Source: Candidatus Omnitrophota bacterium (GTDB lineage: Bacteria > Omnitrophota > Gorgyraeia > Gygaellales > Profunditerraquicolaceae). Taken from it: 6,390 nt of DNA. The translations under genes were made by a program, and so were the position numbers. The stretch covers positions 1 through 6,390 of the forward strand of contig JAMWDE010000054.1 of NCBI GenBank assembly GCA_023818905.1. The letters run 5' to 3'. The first letter of the stretch is position 1. Each line of letters opens with the position of its first letter. The notes below the pieces were generated by a model. The model did no database searches. It had not been told where the DNA came from and saw only the letters and a list, made by a program, of their open reading frames with translations. Below, one piece after another: positions 1-6,390 of this stretch.

Positions 1-153
<153 letters not shown>

Positions 154-159
154 CTGCAG

Positions 160-214
160 AGATGTGGAGAGTAAAACCTCTAAAACAACATAGCCTTACT
201 CCACATCTATGTGG
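160..214 (+). promoter_or_regulatory. Two mutually exclusive hairpins in the acpP leader
   Basis: Bases 160-169 (AGATGTGGAG) are perfectly complementary to 199-208 (CTCCACATCT). Three more pairs form after a two-base bulge (172-174 with 196-198), leaving a 21-base loop. The right arm also contains CCACA (201-205), which can instead pair with TGTGG (210-214) around a four-base loop, so the two structures compete. No T-run follows, so neither is an intrinsic terminator. The downstream hairpin ends seven bases before the acpP Shine-Dalgarno sequence. The pairing is seen in the sequence; a role in mRNA stability, processing or control of acpP translation is inference. Confidence 0.45.
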
Positions 215-221
215 TTACAAA

Positions 222-227
222 GGGAGG
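222..227 (+). promoter_or_regulatory. Shine-Dalgarno site that fixes the acpP start
   Basis: GGGAGG lies eight bases before the ATG at 236. It sits downstream of the in-frame ATG at 209, so it cannot serve that earlier codon. This favours 236 as the true start and gives the normal ACP N-terminus [11 protein letters not shown]. Confidence 0.8.
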
Positions 228-235
228 AAGAGAGG

Positions 236-475
236 ATGTCAGTTCAAGATAAGGTAAAGTCCATAATTGCAGAGCAGTTAGGTGTAAAACCTGAAGAGGT
301 AACTCCGGAGGCTTCATTTGTGGATGATTTAGGAGCAGACTCTCTTGATACTGTGGAGTTAGTGATGGCCTTAGAGGAGGAATTCGGTATCGAGATACCG
401 GATGAGGATGCGGAGAAGATTACCACCGTAGGTGAAGCAATTAAATATATAGAAGAAAAAGCTGGCAATAAATAA
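236..475 (+). CDS. acpP: Acyl carrier protein AcpP
   Basis: A 79-residue acidic acyl carrier protein, the soluble carrier of growing acyl chains in type II fatty-acid synthesis. The signature [18 protein letters not shown] is present. Ser36 of the DSL motif is the residue expected to receive 4'-phosphopantetheine from AcpS. Helix II, with its acidic face, follows at about residues 36-51 and is the usual docking surface for FabG, FabF and other partners. The length matches the family (about 77-80 residues). I chose the ATG at 236 because GGGAGG stands eight bases upstream and the N-terminus then aligns with known ACPs. An in-frame ATG at 209 would add nine residues (MWLQREEER) that do not look like ACP. 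The gene follows fabG by 82 bases and ends just before a strong terminator, so it closes that transcription unit. Identification is secure. Confidence 0.97.
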   Translation: MSVQDKVKSIIAEQLGVKPEEVTPEASFVDDLGADSLDTVELVMALEEEFGIEIPDEDAEKITTVGEAIKYIEEKAGNK

Positions 476-506
476 TTACTCTTAAAAAGAGAAATACGAC
501 ATAGAC

Positions 507-535
507 ACCCCGCCTTTTATCATGGCGGGGTTTTT
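507..535 (+). terminator. Rho-independent terminator after acpP
   Basis: ACCCCGCC (507-514) pairs perfectly with GGCGGGGT (524-531) around a nine-base loop, and the stem runs straight into a run of five T (531-535). This GC-rich stem plus U-tract is the standard intrinsic terminator. It lies 31 bases after the acpP stop and separates fabG-acpP from fabF. The reverse strand has only a short A/T stretch (TTTT in the loop), so it is probably unidirectional. Confidence 0.93.
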
Positions 536-594
536 AATAAAGAGAGATATTAGTATTAGATATTAAGTGTTAACTAAAGAGGCTTAAGAGACAT

Positions 595-1842
595 ATGGAG
601 GATAAGCAGAAGGTAGTAGTGACAGGCTTGGGTGTTATCTCTGCGGTAGGTAATGATATTCCCACTTTCTGGGAGGCGTTAAGGGATTCCCGCAGCGGTA
701 TAGGGCCTATTACTACCTTTGATGCTTCTGATTTTTCCTGTCGTATTGCGGGTGAGGTTAAAGGATTCAATCCTAATCTTTATGGTTTGTCAATAAAGGA
801 TATCAGGCGGATGGATAAATTTGTGCAGTATGCCATAGCTGCTTCAAAACAAGCAGTTTTAGATGCAGGATTGGATTTGGATAAGGAGAATAGGGATAGA
901 ATCGGGGTTTTGATCGGTTCGGGTATAGGCAGTCTATATACCATAGAAGAGGAGCATAAGGTTTTATTACAGAAAGGGCCCTCTAAAGTCTCTCCTTTTC
1001 TTATTCCCATGCTCATTGTTAATGAAGCATCTGGACAGGTAGCCATTACCTTTGGTTTTAGAGGACCTAATTCTTGTGTGGCTACAGCTTGCGCTTCTGG
1101 TTCGCACGCAATTGGCGATGCCTTTAAGATTATCCAACGTCAAGATGCAGATGTGATGATAGCCGGTGGTACAGAGAGCTGTATCACACCCTTAGGAGTA
1201 GCAGGCTTCTGCGCCTTAAAGGCACTTTCCACTAACAACGATAAGCCTCAAATGGCAAGTCGTCCTTTTGATTTAAAGCGCGATGGTTTTGTGATGGCAG
1301 AGGGCGCTGGTATAGTGATTTTAGAGTCTCTAGAGCATGCCAAAAAAAGGGACGCCAAGATATACGCAGAGATAGTGGGTTATGGTATGTCCTGTGATGC
1401 TTACCATATAACCGCTCCTGACCCTCAAGGAGAGGGTGCAGCTATAGCAATGACTCAGGCATTAAGAGATGCGCGATTAAATCCAGAAGAGGTTGATTAC
1501 ATAAATGCCCATGGAACATCTACTAAATTAAATGATGCAATTGAGACCTTGGCGATTAAGAAAGTCTTAGGTAGTTATGCCAAAAGAGTAATGGTTTCCT
1601 CTACCAAATCAATGACCGGTCATCTTTTAGGAGCTGCCGGAGGCGTAGAATTTGTAGTTTGTTGTTTGGCTATAAGAGATCAGGTTATCCCGCCTACTAT
1701 AAACTACGAGTATCCTGATCCCGATTGTGACCTGGATTATGTACCCAATACCGCCCGCTGTGCAAAGGTAGAAGTTTGTATGTCTAACTCTTTGGGATTT
1801 GGCGGACACAATGCAACTCTTATAGTTAAAAAATTCAAATAA
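595..1842 (+). CDS. fabF: 3-oxoacyl-[ACP] synthase II FabF (KAS II)
   Basis: A 415-residue condensing enzyme that elongates acyl-ACP with malonyl-ACP, releasing CO2. The length is normal for FabF. The thiolase-fold landmarks are all present: [15 protein letters not shown] near the N-terminus; the nucleophile Cys166 in [14 protein letters not shown]; His306 in NAHGTST; Lys338 and His343 in SSTKSMTGH; and the C-terminal gating loop GFGGHN (401-406). The Cys-His-His triad marks an active KAS I/II enzyme. The overall pattern, including the start and the GFGGHNATL ending, is FabF rather than the Cys-His-Asn FabH type. I chose the ATG at 595 because VVVTG begins at residue 7, as is usual. The ribosome site is modest: AAGAGG (577-582) is twelve bases away. 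Upstream is acpP, its substrate carrier, but the terminator at 507-535 means fabF probably needs its own promoter or read-through. Downstream, no terminator separates it from leuC. All key residues are intact. Confidence 0.96.
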   Translation: MEDKQKVVVTGLGVISAVGNDIPTFWEALRDSRSGIGPITTFDASDFSCRIAGEVKGFNPNLYGLSIKDIRRMDKFVQYAIAASKQAVLDAGLDLDKENRDRIGVLIGSGIGSLYTIEEEHKVLLQKGPSKVSPFLIPMLIVNEASGQVAITFGFRGPNSCVATACASGSHAIGDAFKIIQRQDADVMIAGGTESCITPLGVAGFCALKALSTNNDKPQMASRPFDLKRDGFVMAEGAGIVILESLEHAKKRDAKIYAEIVGYGMSCDAYHITAPDPQGEGAAIAMTQALRDARLNPEEVDYINAHGTSTKLNDAIETLAIKKVLGSYAKRVMVSSTKSMTGHLLGAAGGVEFVVCCLAIRDQVIPPTINYEYPDPDCDLDYVPNTARCAKVEVCMSNSLGFGGHNATLIVKKFK

Positions 1843-1939
1843 AGATAATTTACCAAGGTACCACAGCGATATTTTGTTGCTAATATATTAATAAGGTTAC
1901 AAAATGTACTTCACCAATCAATATTGACATCAAACCAAG

Positions 1940-3196
1940 ATGGGGTACACAATTGCAGAGAAGATACTATTAGCCCATATAGATAAAAATGATATTCAAC
2001 CTGGTGAATTCATCGAGGCAAGTATAGATTTGGCCTTAGGCAACGATATAACTGCCCCTTTAGCAATTGAGGAATTTAAAAAGGCAGGTTTCAAAAAAGT
2101 ATTTGATAGAGATAAAATCGTCTTGGTTCCAGACCATTTTACTCCGGCAAAGGACTTACGTAGCGCCCAGCAGTGTAAATTTTTGGCTGATTTTGCTCGA
2201 GAACAAAAAATAAGAAATTATTTTGAGGTAGGTTGTGTGGGTATAGAGCATGTACTTTTACCTGAACTAAAGCTAGTTTTGCCCGGAGATTTGGTGATTG
2301 GCGCTGATTCTCATACCTGTACCTATGGTGCATTAGGTTGCTATGCTACTGGGGTGGGTTCAACTGACCTTGCCAGGGCTTTTATAGATGGTAGATGCTG
2401 GTTTAGGGTGCCAAATTCATTAAAGTTTACTTATACAGGCAGACTTCGCAAATGGCTGACCGGTAAAGACCTGATCTTGTATACCATAGGTCAAATTGGT
2501 GTAGATGGTGCTTTAGGTAGGGTAATGGAATTTGTTGGGCCGGTCATCCGTAGACTAAACATGGATGAAAGGTTTACCATATCCAATATGGCTATTGAGG
2601 CAGGTGCTTGCGCTGGCATTATCGAACCTGACGAGAAAACCTTAAGATACATTGGGTCTGCGCCACGCAGATTTAAGATTTACAAAAGCGATAAAGACGC
2701 ATTTTATGAGAAAGCATACGAATATGATGTTTCCGAGTTAGAACCACAGGTTGCTTGTCCATATCTACCCAGCAATGTGAAACCAGTAGGTTCTCTGAAA
2801 GATGTCAAACTTGACCAGGTGGTAATTGGCTCCTGTACTAATGGTAGACTTTCGGATTTGAGGATAGCTGCAGAGATCTTGAAGGGTAAAAAGATAAAAT
2901 CCAGCCTTAGACTCATTGTTATTCCAGCTACGCAGAAGATCTATCTTGAGGCAGTAAGAGAAGGTTTGGTTGAGGTGTTTGTAAAGGCAGGAGGTATTTT
3001 TTCTACTCCTACCTGTGGGCCATGTTTGGGTGGACATATGGGTATCCTAACCGAAGGCGAACGGTGTCTAGCTACTACCAATCGCAATTTTGTAGGAAGG
3101 ATGGGGCATTCTCATTCAGAGGTTTATTTATCTAGTCCGGCTGTAGCTGCAGCATCCGCTATCACCGGAAGGATTACCCATCCCCAGGAGGTTTGA
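1940..3196 (+). CDS. leuC: 3-isopropylmalate dehydratase (isomerase), large subunit LeuC
   Basis: A 418-residue aconitase-superfamily large subunit. With LeuD it converts 2-isopropylmalate to 3-isopropylmalate in leucine synthesis, in the cytoplasm. The length fits the shorter, archaeal-like LeuC class rather than the ~465-residue enterobacterial type. Visible motifs: MGYTIAEKILLAH at the start; VPDHFTP at 63-69; GADSHTCTYGALG at 121-133; GQIGVDGALG at 184-193. The three [4Fe-4S] ligands are Cys299 (GSCTNGR), Cys359 and Cys362 (TCGPC). The end carries NRNFVGRMGHSHSEVYLSSP. The start is set by the family N-terminus and by an in-frame stop at 1925-1927, but no Shine-Dalgarno sequence stands before it. 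leuD follows six bases after the stop. Homoaconitase large subunits look similar, so substrate rests on LeuD and the leuB neighbour. The enzyme may also act on citramalate for isoleucine; that is inference. Confidence 0.93.
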   Translation: MGYTIAEKILLAHIDKNDIQPGEFIEASIDLALGNDITAPLAIEEFKKAGFKKVFDRDKIVLVPDHFTPAKDLRSAQQCKFLADFAREQKIRNYFEVGCVGIEHVLLPELKLVLPGDLVIGADSHTCTYGALGCYATGVGSTDLARAFIDGRCWFRVPNSLKFTYTGRLRKWLTGKDLILYTIGQIGVDGALGRVMEFVGPVIRRLNMDERFTISNMAIEAGACAGIIEPDEKTLRYIGSAPRRFKIYKSDKDAFYEKAYEYDVSELEPQVACPYLPSNVKPVGSLKDVKLDQVVIGSCTNGRLSDLRIAAEILKGKKIKSSLRLIVIPATQKIYLEAVREGLVEVFVKAGGIFSTPTCGPCLGGHMGILTEGERCLATTNRNFVGRMGHSHSEVYLSSPAVAAASAITGRITHPQEV

Positions 3197-3202
3197 TTTT
3201 TT

Positions 3203-3721
3203 ATGGTTATAAAAGGCAAGGTGCATAAATTTGGTGATGATATAAATACCGATGATATCATCGCTGCCAAATACTTAGTGACCACAGATGAAAGAGAACT
3301 GGGTAGGCACTGTATGGAGAACATCGCTGCAGATTTCTCTAAGCAGGTCTATCCAGGTGATATTATTGTGGCAGGTAAGAATTTTGGTTGTGGCTCTTCT
3401 CGGGAACATGCACCATTAGCTATAAAAGGATGCGGGATATCCGCAGTGATAGCCAAGAGTTTTGCTGGGATATTTTTCAGAAATGCCATAAACATCGGTC
3501 TGCCATTTTTAGAATTGGAGAATACTGAGGATATCCATCAGGCTGATAAGCTTGAAATAGACTTATCTAATGGTATAATAAAAAATCTAACCCAAGATAA
3601 AATATATAAGACGCAACCATTTCCTGAATTTCTCCAGAAAATTATCAGTGTCGCAGGTTTAATAAATTATGTTAAATTAAAAGAAGGAGCGGACAATGAG
3701 AATAGAAAAAGAAAAGCATAA
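3203..3721 (+). CDS. leuD: 3-isopropylmalate dehydratase (isomerase), small subunit LeuD
   Basis: A 172-residue swivel-domain subunit that completes the isopropylmalate isomerase active site with LeuC. Seen in the sequence: [17 protein letters not shown] at 9-25, [19 protein letters not shown] at about 58-76, and [19 protein letters not shown] further on, all standard for this family. The substrate loop reads Y24-L25-V26-T27. In Methanocaldococcus jannaschii the homoaconitase small subunit has YLRT with Arg26 and the isopropylmalate subunit has YLVY. Val at position 26 therefore points to isopropylmalate. AGGAGG at 3186-3191, inside the end of leuC, lies eleven bases before the ATG. The last eight codons overlap the next ORF in another frame, and the C-terminal tail ([11 protein letters not shown]) is charged and probably unstructured. 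Very likely translated together with leuC. Confidence 0.94.
   Translation: MVIKGKVHKFGDDINTDDIIAAKYLVTTDERELGRHCMENIAADFSKQVYPGDIIVAGKNFGCGSSREHAPLAIKGCGISAVIAKSFAGIFFRNAINIGLPFLELENTEDIHQADKLEIDLSNGIIKNLTQDKIYKTQPFPEFLQKIISVAGLINYVKLKEGADNENRKRKA
3684..3689 (+). promoter_or_regulatory. Shine-Dalgarno site for the small ORF, inside leuD
   Basis: AAGGAG stands six bases before the ATG at 3696, an ideal spacing, while still within leuD coding sequence. It supports the overlapping ORF as a translated gene and this start codon. Confidence 0.75.
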
Positions 3722-3959
3722 GGTCAATATCATCTGTCAGGACGGTTCGTTTATTAAGGGTGTAGTTCATATCAATCCCGGCGAGAGATTATCGGATTTC
3801 ATCAATGATAGCGACAAAAACTTTATTGTCATTACTAATGCGGAGTTCTACTATATGAGTGAGCCGCGTTCATTCTCTTTGATGTCCAAGCTTTTGCTTA
3901 AGAGGGATTTTGTGCTTTTGAATAAGTCAGCCATAAAGTTAATTGAGGAGGCAAAATAA
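3696..3959 (+). CDS. Small conserved-looking protein of unknown function between leuD and leuB
   Basis: An 87-residue basic protein that I cannot assign a function. It has no signal peptide or obvious membrane segment. The pattern is alternating beta strands: [19 protein letters not shown] (about 8-26), then the motif RLSDFIN (31-37), [11 protein letters not shown] (43-53), and a last strand pair, [14 protein letters not shown] (72-85). From memory this resembles the uncharacterised DUF6812 family, which has a similar 'RLSDfLN...F..lTda' core; I could not check this. The layout of short strands around a DG turn also recalls Sm-like barrels, but that is only an impression. The start is supported by AAGGAG six bases upstream. 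The gene overlaps leuD by 26 bases and ends six bases before leuB, and GAGGAGG (3945-3951) at its end may serve leuB. The tight packing suggests translational coupling and a link to the leucine operon, perhaps only by position. Confidence 0.8.
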   Translation: MRIEKEKHKVNIICQDGSFIKGVVHINPGERLSDFINDSDKNFIVITNAEFYYMSEPRSFSLMSKLLLKRDFVLLNKSAIKLIEEAK

Positions 3960-3965
3960 TCCATA

Positions 3966-5018
3966 ATGTATAAGATAGCAGTTATACCGGGTGATGGAAC
4001 AGGCCCAGAGGTAATAAGAGAAGGACTTAGGGTATTAGAGGCGGTAAGTAAAAAATATAATTTTTCTTATCAGACAAAAATATTTGAATTTGGAGGGCAA
4101 TATTACCTTAAAACCGGCAAAACCCTTCAGGATAAAGACGTAGAGGAACTTAAGCAGTATTCTGCAATCTATCTGGGCGCTATCGGCCATCCTGAGGTTA
4201 GGCCAGGAATTTTGGAAAGGGGGATCCTGTTAAAGTTAAGGTTTGATTTAGATCAGTATATAAATCTAAGACCGATAAAGTTATATAATGCTGAATTCTG
4301 CCCTTTAAAAGATAAAGGCGCAAAAGATATAGATTTTGTGGTAGTGCGTGAGAATACAGAAGGATTGTATAAAGGGATGGGAGAATTTCAGAATAAAGGC
4401 ACCCCAAAAGAGGTAGCCATTCAGATTTCTTACAATACCAGATTTGGAATTGAACGTTGTATAAGGTATGCATTCCAGTATTGTAGGAAGAGGAACAAAC
4501 AGAAAAAACTAACACTCTGTGGTAAAACTAATGTGCTTACTTATGCTTGGGATTTGTGGGAACGCACATTCTACGAGGTAGCAAAGGAATATCCAGATAT
4601 CCAGACAGATTATGCCCATGTAGATGCTACCTGTATGTGGATGGTTAAAAATCCTGAATGGTTTGATGTGATTGTTACTGACAATATGTTTGGAGATATC
4701 ATTACAGACTTAGGAGCAATGATTCAGGGAGGAATGGGTATTGCTGCAGGTGGAAATATTAATCCTGAGGGTGTTTCTATGTTTGAACCTATTGGTGGAA
4801 GCGCGCCTAAATATACCGGTAAAAATGTGATTAATCCTTTGGCTGCAATCTGTGCGCTTTCTATGATGTTGGAGAATTTAGGCGAGGATAATGCAGCCAA
4901 GGCAGTAGAGGAGGCGGTAATAAAGGTAGTAACCACTAAGCTTAAATCTTTAGCTGCTGGCAAGATGGGCTACTCTACCCAGGAAGTAGGAGATTTGGTA
5001 ATAGAAAATATTTTATAG
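3966..5018 (+). CDS. leuB: 3-isopropylmalate dehydrogenase LeuB
   Basis: A 350-residue beta-decarboxylating dehydrogenase that oxidises 3-isopropylmalate with NAD+ to 2-oxoisocaproate, after the LeuCD step. It opens with [13 protein letters not shown]. Compared with Thermus IPMDH, the substrate arginines correspond to Arg92, Arg102 and Arg128. Tyr135 and Lys187 match the catalytic pair, and Asp220, Asp244 and Asp248 match the metal ligands. The substrate-side segment [17 protein letters not shown] (87-103) is hydrophobic before Arg92, as in isopropylmalate enzymes, and lacks the isocitrate dehydrogenase serine pattern. [19 protein letters not shown] (277-295) is the nucleotide-binding end. 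The [13 protein letters not shown] region places it in the LeuB subgroup close to tartrate dehydrogenases. The start follows the small ORF by six bases, with GAGGAGG fourteen bases upstream, a rather long spacing. A homoisocitrate or tartrate substrate is possible but less likely next to leuCD. Confidence 0.9.
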   Translation: MYKIAVIPGDGTGPEVIREGLRVLEAVSKKYNFSYQTKIFEFGGQYYLKTGKTLQDKDVEELKQYSAIYLGAIGHPEVRPGILERGILLKLRFDLDQYINLRPIKLYNAEFCPLKDKGAKDIDFVVVRENTEGLYKGMGEFQNKGTPKEVAIQISYNTRFGIERCIRYAFQYCRKRNKQKKLTLCGKTNVLTYAWDLWERTFYEVAKEYPDIQTDYAHVDATCMWMVKNPEWFDVIVTDNMFGDIITDLGAMIQGGMGIAAGGNINPEGVSMFEPIGGSAPKYTGKNVINPLAAICALSMMLENLGEDNAAKAVEEAVIKVVTTKLKSLAAGKMGYSTQEVGDLVIENIL

Positions 5019-5058
5019 CGTCGATTTCTAAATGTAACAAGCAATTCGAAATTCAGAA

Positions 5059-6078
5059 ATGAAAAAATATAATGTTGCGGTGGTTGGTGTGGGAGCGGTA
5101 GGTCTTGAGATGTTGCGTTGTCTTAAGCAACGCAATTTTCCTATAGCTGAGTTGCGTACATTTGCGCGTTCAGCAAGAGATATAGAGGTGGATGGTCAGA
5201 GATATTCTGTAAAGGCAATTACGCCCGAAGGATTTGCAGGGATAGATATTGCCTTATTTGCTGGCACAGAAGGAGAAAAGGGAGCAGCAGTAACCTATGC
5301 CCCTGAGGCAATAAAGAGAGGTGCAGTGGTTATTGATAATGGCGCAGATTTTAGAATGAAATCAGATGTCCCTTTAGTAGTACCTGAAGTTAACCCCCAA
5401 GATATTAAAAAACATAAAGGCATAGTCGCTAATCCCAATTGTTCTACTATTCAAATGGTGGTTGCCATCTGGCCTATCTATAAGAAGGTAGGTATTAAGC
5501 GCATAATAGTTACTACTTTTCAGGCAGCCTCTGGAGCGGGTAAGGAATCGGTAGAACAGTTGAGGAGAGAACTCTTAGAGTTAGGTAAGTCAGAATATCA
5601 GAATATCAGAATATCAGAATATCAGAATAGGGTATTACCTCAACAGCTTGCTTTTAATGTTTTCCCCCATATTGGTAACTTTGGAGAATTTGATTATACT
5701 ACTGAAGAATGGAAATTAGTTAGGGAGACCCATAAGATTATGCATAACAGTAAGATTAAAATCTCTGCTACTACAGTAAGGGTACCGGTAAGGACAGGAC
5801 ATTCAGAGGCGATATACATAGAGACTGAGAGGTCTATTAGTCCTGAAAATGTAAGGGATATTTTAGCTAAGTCAGCTGGCATTGTGGTTATTGATGAACC
5901 TAAGAATAATCTATATCCCATGCCCAAGGATGTAGAAGGTCAAGATGCGGTTTTTGTAGGACGTATCCGCAGAGACCCTTTTGTAAAGAATGGTCTTTGG
6001 TTATGGGTAGTAGCGGATAATCTACGTAAAGGTGCGGCCACCAATGCGGTACAGATAGCCGAGATATTAATTCAGTAA
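5059..6078 (+). CDS. asd: Aspartate-semialdehyde dehydrogenase Asd
   Basis: A 339-residue NADPH-dependent enzyme that reduces aspartyl-4-phosphate to aspartate semialdehyde, the branch point to lysine/diaminopimelate, threonine and methionine. The N-terminal Rossmann motif is VVGVGAVG (8-15), where GATGAVG is commoner. VIDNGADFRM (91-100) and PLVVPEVNP (105-113) follow. The nucleophile is Cys128 in NPNCSTIQMV. TFQAASGAG (153-161) is the substrate loop, and the acid-base His248 lies in RVPVRTGHSE. LYPMPKDVEGQDAVFVGRIR and LWVVADNLRKGAA complete the family pattern. Residues 178-190 (SEYQNIRISEYQN) are the translation of a five-copy 8-bp tandem repeat in a loop that varies widely among homologues. 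From memory, the loop is about ten residues longer than in short relatives. All catalytic residues lie outside it and the frame is intact, so the enzyme is probably active. No Shine-Dalgarno sequence precedes the ATG. leuB ends 40 bases upstream. Confidence 0.94.
   Translation: MKKYNVAVVGVGAVGLEMLRCLKQRNFPIAELRTFARSARDIEVDGQRYSVKAITPEGFAGIDIALFAGTEGEKGAAVTYAPEAIKRGAVVIDNGADFRMKSDVPLVVPEVNPQDIKKHKGIVANPNCSTIQMVVAIWPIYKKVGIKRIIVTTFQAASGAGKESVEQLRRELLELGKSEYQNIRISEYQNRVLPQQLAFNVFPHIGNFGEFDYTTEEWKLVRETHKIMHNSKIKISATTVRVPVRTGHSEAIYIETERSISPENVRDILAKSAGIVVIDEPKNNLYPMPKDVEGQDAVFVGRIRRDPFVKNGLWLWVVADNLRKGAATNAVQIAEILIQ
5590..5629 (+). repeat. Five perfect tandem copies of an 8-bp unit (TCAGAATA) inside asd
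   Basis: The unit TCAGAATA repeats five times without mismatch from 5590 to 5629. Three units make 24 bases, so the reading frame returns every eight codons and the peptide repeats as SEYQNIRI then SEYQN. Gain or loss of one or two units would shift the asd frame; three units would keep it. This is direct observation. Expansion by replication slippage, or insertion of a dispersed repeat family, is inference. Confidence 0.97.
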
Positions 6079-6098
6079 CGCGCTACCAGTTTCTGCAA

Positions 6099-6390
6099 AT
6101 GTACTATCTTCCCAAAGCAACCTCCTCAGAGCGCAACCTTAAAATACAATTAGAATATGACGGTACAGGTTTTTGTGGTTGGCAGACGCAGGTCAATGCT
6201 AATAAACCTAGCGTCCAGGAGGTTCTTGAGAAAGTCCTTTCAAGAATTCTTCAGGAAAGAATAAAGATTATTGGCTCAGGTAGGACCGATGCAGGTGTAC
6301 ATGCTTTAGCACAAGTAGCAAATTTTAAGACAAAATCAAATATCTCTTTAAATAAATTACTTAACGGCCTGAATTCTCTTCTTCCAGATG
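6099..6390 (+). CDS. truA: tRNA pseudouridine synthase TruA, N-terminal fragment (3' end outside window)
   Basis: Ninety-seven codons run from the ATG at 6099 to the window edge without a stop. TruA converts uridines at positions 38-40 of the tRNA anticodon arm to pseudouridine. Seen here: NLKIQLEYDGTGFCGWQTQ (13-31), the family opening, in which YDGT.F.GWQ is conserved; SVQEVLEKVLSRIL (38-51); and GSGRTDAGVHA (59-69) with the catalytic Asp64. The full protein is usually about 245-270 residues, so roughly the first third is present. The start is the only ATG between the asd stop, 20 bases upstream, and the conserved core, but it lacks a Shine-Dalgarno sequence. The ten residues before the core (MYYLPKATSS) are not family-typical, so the exact start is less sure than the gene. 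It probably shares a transcript with asd. Confidence 0.92.
   Translation, partial: MYYLPKATSSERNLKIQLEYDGTGFCGWQTQVNANKPSVQEVLEKVLSRILQERIKIIGSGRTDAGVHALAQVANFKTKSNISLNKLLNGLNSLLPD

Noticed and set aside
209..235. Upstream ATG giving a nine-residue longer acpP product
   Set aside because: The extension MWLQREEER is unlike ACP, the codon lies within the hairpin region without a ribosome site, and GGGAGG sits eight bases before the ATG at 236.
1843..1939. T-box or leucine attenuator leader before leuC, prompted by AAGGTACCACAGCG at 1855-1868
   Set aside because: Only the GGTACC part resembles the T-box core; the gap is too short for a T-box, and there is no terminator hairpin or leader peptide rich in Leu codons.
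1924..1951. Consensus -35 TTGACA at 1924-1929 as the leuC promoter
   Set aside because: Its only -10 candidate (TACACA, 1946-1951) is poor and lies inside leuC, so it could not produce the leuC start at 1940.
4198..4515. 105-codon antisense open frame opposite leuB
   Set aside because: It is the reverse-strand shadow of conserved leuB codons, has no recognisable domain and no plausible ribosome site; other reverse-strand frames were discarded for the same reason.
3966..5018. Isocitrate, homoisocitrate or tartrate dehydrogenase instead of LeuB
   Set aside because: The hydrophobic residues before Arg92 and the position directly after leuC-leuD favour isopropylmalate; some uncertainty is kept in the confidence.
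5590..5629. Repeat-induced frameshift making asd a pseudogene
   Set aside because: The frame is open across the repeat and both flanks encode conserved Asd sequence, with Cys128 before and His248 after.

Overview
This window is a compact stretch of bacterial housekeeping genes, all on the + strand. It carries the end of one fatty-acid synthesis unit (fabG-acpP) and then a longer run, fabF-leuC-leuD-small ORF-leuB-asd-truA. Both edges cut through genes: fabG is missing its 5' part and truA its 3' part. The base composition is moderate to AT-leaning (about 42-44% GC where I counted), with A/T-rich third codon positions. Together with leuC-leuD-x-leuB-asd-truA synteny and a short tandem repeat of the 'SEYQNIRI' type inside a gene, this suggests a Gram-negative, probably uncultivated lineage, possibly Omnitrophota (OP3) or a deltaproteobacterium-like group. 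That placement is inferred from memory and is weak.

Layout. 1-153 is the C-terminal 50 residues of FabG, with strikingly high GC (94 of the first 150 bases). 154-235 is a short leader with two competing hairpins before acpP. 236-475 is acpP, followed by a textbook intrinsic terminator at 507-535. 595-1842 is fabF. A 97-base gap without a terminator leads to leuC (1940-3196), leuD (3203-3721), an uncharacterised 87-residue ORF that overlaps leuD (3696-3959), leuB (3966-5018), asd (5059-6078) and the start of truA (6099 to the window end). No gene-free stretch exceeds about 120 bases. I see no tRNA, rRNA, CRISPR array, insertion sequence or phage gene.

How the genes work together. FabG reduces the 3-oxoacyl chain carried on AcpP, and FabF (KAS II) elongates acyl-AcpP, so the first three genes serve type II fatty-acid synthesis. 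LeuC and LeuD form isopropylmalate isomerase and LeuB is isopropylmalate dehydrogenase, the second and third committed steps of leucine synthesis. The same enzymes can serve the citramalate route to isoleucine. No leuA or cimA is visible. Asd makes aspartate semialdehyde for lysine/diaminopimelate, threonine and methionine. TruA is a tRNA pseudouridine synthase that often travels with asd.

The window does not contain an obvious novel system. The points worth a second look are: the GC cliff at the fabG stop codon; the competing hairpins before acpP; the five-copy 8-bp tandem repeat read in frame within asd; the conserved-looking small ORF embedded between leuD and leuB; and the substrate-loop residues in LeuD that favour isopropylmalate over homoaconitate.
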